A program made the position numbers and the translations under genes. The notes under the pieces were generated by a model. That model did not search any database, had not been told where the DNA came from, and worked only from the letters and a program-made list of their open reading frames with translations. From positions 1-64,000 of the forward strand of contig CAWFOR010000019.1 in the NCBI GenBank assembly GCA_963817485.1: a DNA stretch of 64,000 nt, read 5' to 3'. Below are positions 54,410 through 61,807 of this stretch, one piece after another. Each line of letters opens with the position of its first letter. The first letter of the stretch is position 1. This stretch comes from Hyphomicrobium_A sp963817485. Its GTDB lineage: Bacteria > Pseudomonadota > Alphaproteobacteria > Rhizobiales > Hyphomicrobiaceae.

Positions 54410-55174
54410 ATGTCGAGAAGTGCAGCACACCGCCAGCAGGGATTCGATGCGCCAAAGTCGGTACCAAAGCCCGTAGCCGAGACCGCTGCCGTCCGGCGCC
54501 GTCCTCACGCCCAATCACTTGCGTCTACCGCTATCGTAGTAGAGCCACGCCCCCTCATTCGGGAGCTTATAACGTACACCCTCAAACAGAGAGCGGGCCT
54601 GGAAATCATCGCCGCAGCGTCGATCGACGAGTATCTTCAAGGCGGCGGCGCCGACGCATCTCTGGTGATTGTCAGCATCGCGGGTAACCCAAACAGCGAG
54701 GAGACGCGGAAGACGCTTCGTCGCGCCGCGCAGGCACTGCCGCAGACTCCAATTGTCATCCTCTCCGACAGCGAGGATCTGCACAGCGCTCTGAGCTTCC
54801 TGCAATCGGGAACGCGTGGCTACATTTCCACCGCGATGAATCTCGATGTGGCGATCGAAGTGCTTTGGCTCGTGAAGGCCGGCGGTCAGTTTCTACCGGC
54901 CGCGTGCATCATCGGCCCGCCACGGTCGTCTGCCGACCCCTCCGCCAAGCCACTTTCGGCGCGCTCGAACGGACTATTTACCGCGCGGCAGGCGGCAGTG
55001 GTCAAGGCGTTGTGCCAAGGCAAGGCCAACAAGATTATCGCCTACGAGCTGGAGATGAAGGAGAGCACCGTGAAGGTGCACGTCCGCAACATCATGAAAA
55101 AGCTCAAGGCGAAAAATCGCACCGAGGTGGCCTACATCACAAACCAGCTCACGGGCCCCAATTGCGAAGGGTGA
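54410..55174 (+). CDS. LuxR/NarL-type transcriptional regulator with degenerate receiver
   Basis: The 254-residue protein has a basic tail (1-38), a receiver-like domain (about 40-165) and a LuxR-type helix-turn-helix (about 192-250). The last reads FTARQAAVVKALCQGKANKI, then ELEMKESTVKVHVRNIMKKL. The usual phosphorylated Asp at the end of beta-3 is Ser89 (LVIVSIAG) and the conserved Lys of GYLLK is Thr in GYISTA. So it is unlikely to be switched by classic phosphorylation. Being divergent from the priming sugar transferase, it is a good candidate for local control of the polysaccharide genes. Confidence 0.88.
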   Translation: MSRSAAHRQQGFDAPKSVPKPVAETAAVRRRPHAQSLASTAIVVEPRPLIRELITYTLKQRAGLEIIAAASIDEYLQGGGADASLVIVSIAGNPNSEETRKTLRRAAQALPQTPIVILSDSEDLHSALSFLQSGTRGYISTAMNLDVAIEVLWLVKAGGQFLPAACIIGPPRSSADPSAKPLSARSNGLFTARQAAVVKALCQGKANKIIAYELEMKESTVKVHVRNIMKKLKAKNRTEVAYITNQLTGPNCEG

Positions 55175-55284
55175 AGCGGAGTTCAGGACGGCTTTTGGGG
55201 GCACCGGAAGCATTCGCCAATTCTCCATAAAGACGAACGGGTGGAGGCGGTCGCGCTGCCGCCGATAGAAATGGGAGCGGACAA

Positions 55285-56328
55285 ATGAGAGTTCTGGTCA
55301 CTGGGCATCGCGGCTACATCGGCTCGGTCATGGTGCCGATGTTGCTCGAGGCCGGTCACGAGGTGGTCGGCTGCGACAGCGACCTTTATCAGCGCTGCAC
55401 ATTCGAAGCCGGCGGCTCCATCGTGCCGGTGCCATCCCTGGTGAAGGATGTGCGCGACCTCACGGAGCGCGACCTGAAGGGCATCGAGGCGGTGATCCAT
55501 CTTGCCGCTCTGTCGAACGATCCGCTCGGAAACCTCAATCCGGAGGTAACGCTCGACATCAATCACCGCGGCAGCGTGCATGTAGCGGCGATCGCCAAGA
55601 AGCAGGGCGTCAAGCGATTCCTGCTGGCCTCCTCGTGCAGCAACTATGGCAAGGCCGGGGAAGGGATGATCGATGAAACCGGAGTGCTCAATCCGGTCAC
55701 GGCCTATGGCCAGTCCAAGGTCGCTGCCGAGCGCGACATCGCCAGATTAGCCGACGAGACATTCTCGCCGACATTCCTCAGGCCGGCGACGGCGTATGGG
55801 CTCTCGCCGCGCATGCGCTTCGATATCGTGCTGAACAACCTCGTCGCCTGGGCGACCACGAAGGGCCAGATCTATCTCAAATCCGACGGCTCGCCCTGGC
55901 GCCCGATCGTGCATATCGAGGACATCTCTCGGGCGTTCATTGCGGCGCTCGAGGCGCCGATCGAAGTCGTCTCGAACCAGGCCTTCAACGTGGGCCAGAC
56001 TGCGCATAACTACCGCATTCGCGAGATCGCGCAGGTCGTTGCCGAGGTGGTGCCACGCGCGCGCCTCGAGTTCGCCGAGGATGCGGGCCCCGACACGCGG
56101 TCCTATCGCGTGAGCTTCGAGAAGATCGCCAAGCTGCTTCCCTCCTTCAAGCCGACATGGGACGTGCGCAAGGGTGCGGAGCAAGTCTACGCGGCCTACC
56201 GCAGCTCGGGCCTGACGCTGGAGGAATTCGAGGGGCCCCGCTACCAGCGGATCAGCCATATCCAGATGCTGATGAGCGAAGGCCTGCTCGATAGCGAGTT
56301 GCGGCACACGGGGTCTGCGGCGGCGTGA
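55285..56328 (+). CDS. NAD-dependent nucleotide-sugar epimerase/dehydratase
   Basis: This 347-residue extended SDR has the NAD motif TGHRGYIGS (residues 6-14) and VIHLAALSNDPLG. The catalytic pair is YGQSK (Tyr-x-x-x-Lys) in NPVTAYGQSKVAAERD, and the sugar-binding section has LRPATAYGLSPRMRFD. Such enzymes epimerise, dehydrate or reduce nucleotide sugars. The group shown here is commonly found together with C-methyltransferase, cytidylyltransferase and DUF4910 genes, which are at 34.5 kb and directly downstream. Its stop overlaps the next gene start (GTGA). The exact reaction is not predictable. Confidence 0.9.
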   Translation: MRVLVTGHRGYIGSVMVPMLLEAGHEVVGCDSDLYQRCTFEAGGSIVPVPSLVKDVRDLTERDLKGIEAVIHLAALSNDPLGNLNPEVTLDINHRGSVHVAAIAKKQGVKRFLLASSCSNYGKAGEGMIDETGVLNPVTAYGQSKVAAERDIARLADETFSPTFLRPATAYGLSPRMRFDIVLNNLVAWATTKGQIYLKSDGSPWRPIVHIEDISRAFIAALEAPIEVVSNQAFNVGQTAHNYRIREIAQVVAEVVPRARLEFAEDAGPDTRSYRVSFEKIAKLLPSFKPTWDVRKGAEQVYAAYRSSGLTLEEFEGPRYQRISHIQMLMSEGLLDSELRHTGSAAA

Positions 56329-57686
56329 CGGTGACCGGCGCGCGAGCCATGGAGCAAACGTCACAGAATTCCTGGAAGTGCGACGCAAAAGGCAGCGGTG
56401 CCATCATCTATGACATCGCTTCGCAGCTCTATCCGATCTGCCGCAGCATCACCGGCGACGGCGTGCGCGCGTCGCTCGACATTCTCGGACGGCATGTTCC
56501 CCTGACCGTGCACGAGGTGCCAACGGGGACGCAGGTCTTCGATTGGACGATTCCTCGCGAATGGAACATCCGCGACGCCTATGTGAAAGACCCCACCGGC
56601 CGCAAGGTGATCGACTTCCATCGGTCGAACCTCGAGGTCGTGAGCTACAGCGTTCCGGTGCATCGCACGCTTTCGCTGGACGAGCTGAAGCGGCACCTTC
56701 ACTCGCTCCCCGACCAACCGCGCCTCATCCCCTACCGCACCTCCTACTATTCGGAGTCGTGGGGTTTCTGCATCGCGCACGACGAACTCGCACAACTGGC
56801 AGACGGCGACTATGAGGTCGTCATCGATACGACGCTCGCGGACGGACACCTGACGTACGCCGAGTTTCTGCACGAGGGCGAGCGGGCGGAAGAAATCCTG
56901 CTGACGGCGCACATCTGCCACCCGTCGCTTGCAAACGACAACTGCTCGGGCCTGGCGCTGCTGGCCTATGTCGCGCAGCATCTGCGCTACATGTCGACGC
57001 GATACAGCTACCGGTTCCTGTTCTCACCCGGCACGATCGGCCCCATTTCGTGGCTCGCGCGGAACGAGGCGCGCGTCGACCGCATAAAGGGAGGGCTCGC
57101 GGTCTCATGCGTCGGCGATGCCGGCGGCCCCACCTACAAGAAGAGCCGCAGAGGCGATGCTCTGGTCGATCGGGCCATGGCACACGTGCTGCGCCACTTG
57201 GCACCCTCGGCGCGCATCGTCGAGTTCTCGCCCTATGGATATGACGAGCGTCAGTTCTGCTCGCCGGGATTCAATCTGCCGGTGGGTCTGCTCCAGCGCA
57301 GTCAGTTCGCGACATTCCCCGAATATCATACGAGCGCCGATAATCTCGATTTCATCCAGCCCGAGCACCTGGAGCTCTCGTGCCAGATTCTGTTGGCCGT
57401 GATCGACATATTCGAGAGGGATGGCTCCTTCCTGAACCTCAACCCCAAATGCGAGCCGCAGCTCGGCCGGCGAGGCTTATACGCCGCCACAGGCGGACAC
57501 AAAGATGCGCCGGAGCAGCAGATGGCGATGCTTTGGGTGCTGAACCTGTCTGACGGCGGGCACTCCCTGCTCGACATCGCGGAGCGCGCTAGCCTGCCCT
57601 TCACCAAGATCCGGGCTGCGGCCGATCTTCTCCTTGCGCACGGCCTGCTCGGCAAGGCCGATCAGGATCAGGCGGCCTCGACGTAG
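56325..57686 (+). CDS. DUF4910 aminopeptidase-like protein with winged-helix C-terminus
   Basis: The protein is 453 residues from a GTG at 56325 (GTGA overlap), or 445 from the ATG at 56349. It has a DUF2172/DUF4910 domain of M28-peptidase type, with candidate metal ligands His196 and Asp205 in HICHPSLANDN and His335 in PEYHTSADN. A C-terminal winged-helix-like domain (LLDIAERASLPFTKIRAAAD) comes last. Proteins of this family are regularly encoded in surface-polysaccharide loci, yet their role is not settled; peptide-like amide hydrolysis on an aminosugar precursor is one idea. It overlaps the convergent RmlC-like gene end by 19 bases. Confidence 0.88.
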   Translation: MTVTGARAMEQTSQNSWKCDAKGSGAIIYDIASQLYPICRSITGDGVRASLDILGRHVPLTVHEVPTGTQVFDWTIPREWNIRDAYVKDPTGRKVIDFHRSNLEVVSYSVPVHRTLSLDELKRHLHSLPDQPRLIPYRTSYYSESWGFCIAHDELAQLADGDYEVVIDTTLADGHLTYAEFLHEGERAEEILLTAHICHPSLANDNCSGLALLAYVAQHLRYMSTRYSYRFLFSPGTIGPISWLARNEARVDRIKGGLAVSCVGDAGGPTYKKSRRGDALVDRAMAHVLRHLAPSARIVEFSPYGYDERQFCSPGFNLPVGLLQRSQFATFPEYHTSADNLDFIQPEHLELSCQILLAVIDIFERDGSFLNLNPKCEPQLGRRGLYAATGGHKDAPEQQMAMLWVLNLSDGGHSLLDIAERASLPFTKIRAAADLLLAHGLLGKADQDQAAST

Positions 57687-58204
57687 TCGGGCCACGACCG
57701 GTCTTTGTCGGAGATTGAGCTTACCGTCAGGGGCCAGGCGATCTGGAACACCGGATCGTCGTAGCGCACGCCGGCCGCCTTGTCGGGGACGTAGAACTCC
57801 GAGATCAGGTATTCCACCTCGGCATCGTCGGTCAGCGTCTGGAAGCCGTGGGCGTAGCCGGCCGGAATGTAAAGGCGCCGGCAATTCTCGGCCGAGAGCT
57901 CGAAGCCCTGCCAGCGCCGGTAGGTGGGCGAGCCCCTGCGAAGGTCGACGATGACGTCGTAGATCGCTCCGCTCACGCAATTGACGACCTTCACTTCCGC
58001 GGCCGGATCGCGTTGGAAGTGCATGCCGCGGATCGTTCCGCGCTTCGTCGAGTAGGAGGTGCTGTGCTGCACGAACACGGTCTTGAGACCGTGCTCGGCG
58101 AATTCCCGCGTGCAGAAGGTGCGCGCAAAAAAGCCTCGCTGATCGCTGGCGGGCTCGAGCCCGATGAGCCAGGCCCCATCCAGTTCCGTGCGCTCAAAGC
58201 GCAT
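57668..58204 (-). CDS. RmlC-like dTDP-4-keto-sugar 3,5-epimerase
   Basis: About 178 residues from the ATG at 58204. The longer frame adds 22 residues without family support. It is a cupin of the RmlC family. Motifs are DQRGFFARTFC, the catalytic-His loop TIRGMHFQ, VVNCVSGAIYDVIVDLRRGS, and YIPAGYAHGFQTL. RmlC and relatives epimerise 4-keto sugars at C3, C5 or both. Because this locus has a cytidylyltransferase but no rmlA, rmlB or rmlD, it may act on a CDP-sugar instead of dTDP-rhamnose. It is convergent with and overlaps the DUF4910 gene. Confidence 0.88.
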   Translation of the reverse strand: MRFERTELDGAWLIGLEPASDQRGFFARTFCTREFAEHGLKTVFVQHSTSYSTKRGTIRGMHFQRDPAAEVKVVNCVSGAIYDVIVDLRRGSPTYRRWQGFELSAENCRRLYIPAGYAHGFQTLTDDAEVEYLISEFYVPDKAAGVRYDDPVFQIAWPLTVSSISDKDRSWPDYVEAA

Positions 58205-58562
58205 GCGTGCTCCTGCGTCGAATCTGCCGGGAGACATACCGTATGCACGCAGCTTGTCGCGGCGGGTCATTGCATCGCACAGTTAACAACCCAATTCGTC
58301 GGGCGACGCCGAATAGGTTGCCGGAGCACCACACCAGAATTGAAGCGGCAACCTGCCGAATTCAGTGTTCCGCGTGCATCTAGCAGAGCTTTTCAAGTGT
58401 CTTCTTGCCCGGCCCCCCCTTGTCCGGATTTCCAAGCGCGCTCCACTTCTCCACACTCACTGTTGGCGAATCGCGCAAAAAGGGGGGTGCAGCGCTCAAG
58501 AGCTGCAGCATGCGATGCGGGCATCAATGCCAAAATCATTGTCCAAACTAGCCAGATAGTCG
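58205..58562. other. Intergenic region between the RmlC-like gene and tolC
   Basis: About 358 bases. No supported gene, hairpin terminator or clear promoter was found. The left part serves the leftward RmlC-like gene, the right part the rightward tolC. Confidence 0.4.
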
Positions 58563-60042
58563 GTGGGGTGGTCTCCTCCTCTTTGGTCGTCGAACCTGCC
58601 TCGCTCGAGGTCGGCGCGTTGGACTATTGCCGCGTGGCTTGTGCTCAGCCTGTGGATCGTCTCGGTGCCGGCACAGGCGGAGAGCCTGCTCGAGGCGCTG
58701 TCGGCGACCTACGGTTATAACCCGCGCCTCGACGCCGAGCGCGCCTTTGCCCGCGGCACCGACGAGGAGGTCGCGCGCGCCATGTCGGGATACCGCCCGA
58801 CCGTCACCGGCGAAGCCGACGTCAGCTGGGAGCGCAACGACCAGCGTCCGTCCTCGCTCTTCGACGGCGTGACCAAGCCGCGCGGCTACACCATCCAGGG
58901 CATCCAGCCGGTCTTCCGCGGGTTTCGCACCTATAACGCCGTCAACAACGCCGAAGCGACCGTGCGCGCCGAGCGCGAGAACCTGCGCGACATCGAGCGC
59001 CAGGTGCTGCTGCAGGCGGTCACCGCCTACATGGACGTGGTGCGCGACCAGGAGCTCGTCCGCCTCAACGAGAACAACGTCAACGTGCTGTCGCGCGAGT
59101 TGAAGGCCGCGCAAGACCGCTTCTCGGTCGGCGAGGTGACGCGCACCGACGTCGCCCAGGCGGAAGCGCGGCGCGCCGACTCGGTGTCCCGCCTCGATGC
59201 GGCCCGCGCCAACCTGCGCACCAGCCGCGGCAGCTTCCAGCAGGTCGTCGGCCATCCGCCCGAGGGCCTGTCGTGGCCCGGCGCCGCCGGAGCAAGACAT
59301 CCCCAAGTCGCTGCAGGACGCCGTCGGCATCTGCAACAACGAGAATCCGCTGGTCGTGGCCGCGCTCTACCGCGAGCAGGCCGGCAAGTACCTCGTCGAC
59401 CAGATCCGCGGCGAGCTGCTGCCGAGCGTGCAGCTCGAGGCGAGCTACACCGACCGCTTCGACCCCGTAAAGACGGTGGACGAGACCGAGCAGGGTATCG
59501 TGACGGGGCGCCTGACGGTGCCGATCTACGAGGCGGGCGACGTCTACGCGCGCGTGCGCCAGGCCAAGCAGAACCACATCGGCGCCTTGCAGCAGATCGA
59601 GCAGATCCGCACCGAGCAGCAGCAGACGCTCGTCGCCGCGTGGTCGCAGCTCGAGGCCGCGCGGGCGCAGGTCGAGTCCGACCGGGTCGCGGTTGAATCG
59701 AACAAGGTGGCGCTGCAAGGCGTGCGCGAGGAGGAGAAGGTCGGCCAGCGCACGCTGCTCGACGTCTTGAACGCCGAGCTCGAGTATTTGAACTCGCAGG
59801 TCAACCTGGAGACCGACCGCGCCACCCTGGTGATCGCGGCCTATTCGGTGATGTCGGCCATGGGCCGGCTCGACGTCGCCTGGATCGGCGCCGCGGCCTA
59901 CGTCTACGACCCGAACGTTCACTACAAGGAGGTGCGCCGCAAGTGGATCGGCGTCTCCATCACGCATGCCGACGGCCGCGTCGAGCAGCTCGACACCACC
60001 CCCGTCGAGCAAGAGGTGCCCCCGCTGCCCCCCGCGAAATAG
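58563..60042 (+). pseudogene. tolC: TolC family outer-membrane channel with one frameshift
   Basis: A GTG at 58563 gives a signal peptide (WTIAAWLVLSLWIVSVPAQA) and the first TolC repeat: ESLLEALSATYGYNPRLDAE, then VFRGFRTYNAVNNAEATVRA, ending VVGHPPEGLSWPG. Near 59280-59290 the frame moves by one, and the second repeat follows (ALYREQAGKYLVDQIRGELL, then GRLTVPIYEAGDVYARVRQA) to 60042. The 1,480-base span is not divisible by three. Joined length is about 493 residues, normal for alphaproteobacterial TolC. This is the only channel in the window and the likely partner of the RND pumps at 14-30 kb. The lesion is one indel. Confidence 0.9.
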
Positions 60043-60101
60043 AAGACTTGAGTGGTTCAGTTCGCGAGTCCACCGACGACAACGTTGAGGAGCTTGGCAT
60101 C

Positions 60102-60962
60102 ATGATGACCGGAGATACATCGCATCCCGATGCCGGGGTGCAGGGATCCGGGCCCGGTAGAAGCTTGGCACGAGAGACGCCGAAGGTTGCTCCGTTCGGA
60201 TTGCGGCTGGCAGCGACGGCGATCGCGCTGGCGCTCGCTACGACCTATGCCGCGGCCGACGGGATTCCGGGCGTCGTCATGACGGACTCCCAGTACCTCA
60301 CCGACTGGAGCGGGATCTACATCGGCGGCAAGCTCGGCGGCACCTGGAGCGATTTCAACTGGCAAACGGATGCCAATGTGTTCAACACCGGTGCGGGGGC
60401 GGCGGCGGCTGCAAACACTCCCATCGGTTTCTCTCCCAGCGGCGTTATGGGCGGCATCATCGGCGGCGCCAATCTGCAGCTCGGGCAATGGATCTTCGGC
60501 GCCGAGCTGTCGTTCTCGGGCACGGGCCTTTCACAGTCGGTGACGAGCCCGTTCTTTCCCGCCACCGATACCTTCTCGACCGAGCTCAACTGGCTCGGCA
60601 CCGTCGAAGGGCGCATCGGCTATTCCTGGGACCGCGTGATGGTGTTCGGCAAGGGCGGCTGGGCCGGCTCCAATGCGACGCTGAAGGTGAACAGTACCCA
60701 CCCCACCCACGGCGGCTCGGCCTCGACGTCCGAGTTCGTCGACGGCTGGACCATCGGCGGCGGCATCGAATACGCGGTCTGGAACAGCGTCATCATCGGT
60801 GTCGAGTACGATTACGTGAGCCTCAGCCTGACCAGCGGCGGCAGCTGCGATCTCTGCAACGCGGGGCTTCTGATCGACAGCACCCCTTCCGCCGTGACCG
60901 GCGACGCGACGATGTCGGCAGTGATGCTGCGCGCGAGCTACCTGTTCATGCCCGAGGACTGA
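60102..60962 (+). CDS. Omp25/31-family outer-membrane barrel protein
   Basis: About 286 residues from the ATG at 60102 (a second ATG at 60105). An extended N-terminal part precedes a signal-like segment (RLAATAIALALATTYAAADG), and the barrel starts at DWSGIYIGGKLGGTWSDFNW. Later strands include LNWLGTVEGRIGYSWDRVMV and WTIGGGIEYAVWNSVIIGVE. It ends in ASYLFMPED, a slightly extended barrel end. The family includes Omp25/31 and RopB of rhizobia and Brucella. It lies 59 bases after tolC and may be cotranscribed. Unlike the barrel gene at 33 kb it is intact. Two Cys in CDLCN are unusual. Confidence 0.88.
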   Translation: MMTGDTSHPDAGVQGSGPGRSLARETPKVAPFGLRLAATAIALALATTYAAADGIPGVVMTDSQYLTDWSGIYIGGKLGGTWSDFNWQTDANVFNTGAGAAAAANTPIGFSPSGVMGGIIGGANLQLGQWIFGAELSFSGTGLSQSVTSPFFPATDTFSTELNWLGTVEGRIGYSWDRVMVFGKGGWAGSNATLKVNSTHPTHGGSASTSEFVDGWTIGGGIEYAVWNSVIIGVEYDYVSLSLTSGGSCDLCNAGLLIDSTPSAVTGDATMSAVMLRASYLFMPED

Positions 60963-61002
60963 GCGCGTCTCGAGGACGGCCCAACCGCGTTGCCCGATGC
61001 GC

Positions 61003-61540
61003 TTATTGCGCCGGCCGGATGCCGATCTTGATCGTATCCTGCGGGATTCCACTCAACTGCAGCACGACGGGGAACGCTCCCACGGGAAAGCGCACGCTCT
61101 TGCGCAGGCCCGGGCAGTCCTTGGCGCTCGTGTGCGCGTCCGACTTGATGCCCGGCGCCGTTCTGCACCACGTCGATCCACCCCTCGGAGGACAGCGTCA
61201 CGTAGTAGCGCTCGGCCTGCGCCGGCGCGTCGAACGAGAGAGTGCCGCCGAAGACCTTGCCCTTCGGCTTGCGCTTGCCACCGGTCGGCGCCGCGAAGGT
61301 GACGCTCTCCTGGGGCGCGAGCTTCAGCGCAAGGGTCTGCTCTTTCCAGGGACCGCGCGCAGCGCCCGAGCCGACACTTTCGAGCTTGTCGCTGGCAAAG
61401 GCGGCGCGCTCCTGGTCGAGGGGCCACGCAAGCGCTTTGCAGCCCGCGGCATCTTCGGCATGCGCTCCGGCGCAGAAGACGATCAGCACCAAGCCCGCGG
61501 CGAGCGCGCGCAGACCGTCAGTAAACCGCAACCGTGCCAT
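61003..61540 (-). pseudogene. Conserved periplasmic protein, C-terminal frameshift
   Basis: The ATG at 61540 starts a signal peptide (ALAAGLVLIVFCAGAHA) followed by CKALAWPLDQERAAFASDK and YYVTLSSEGWIDVVQNGA. Near 61145 the frame changes to SDAHTSAKDCPGLRKSVRF and FPVVLQLSGIPQDTIKIGI, with a stop at 61003-61005. Both pieces belong to a small periplasmic family of about 175 residues common in Hyphomicrobiales. It has often been mislabelled by automatic annotation and has no established function. The one-base lesion lies in a run GGCGCCGGGC. Confidence 0.7.
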
Positions 61541-61807
61541 CGGAAGACTTAATGGCGGCCGACGCCGCCATTCCCCTTTGCTAGAGCCAAACTCATCGCT
61601 CCCACGGCGGGATGTGGCTCCCCACCGCGGCGGCGATGTCGATGCGAACGTGTGCGTGCGTCCGCTGATCACCGTACCGCCGTCATGCAATTGGGCATGG
61701 TGCGCACACCCCAGTGCATTCTGCCACGCGCTTCCTCAGGGTGGAAGCGGCGAAGGACGCCACGGCGGAAGTCGGCAGCTCTTTGCCGGAGATGCCGAGA
61801 CTGCTTC

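Noticed and set aside
53980..54411. Extra N-terminal 144 residues of the sugar transferase
   Set aside because: The added text is low-complexity and basic, lies in the A/T-rich divergent spacer, and family members start near the ATG at 53979.
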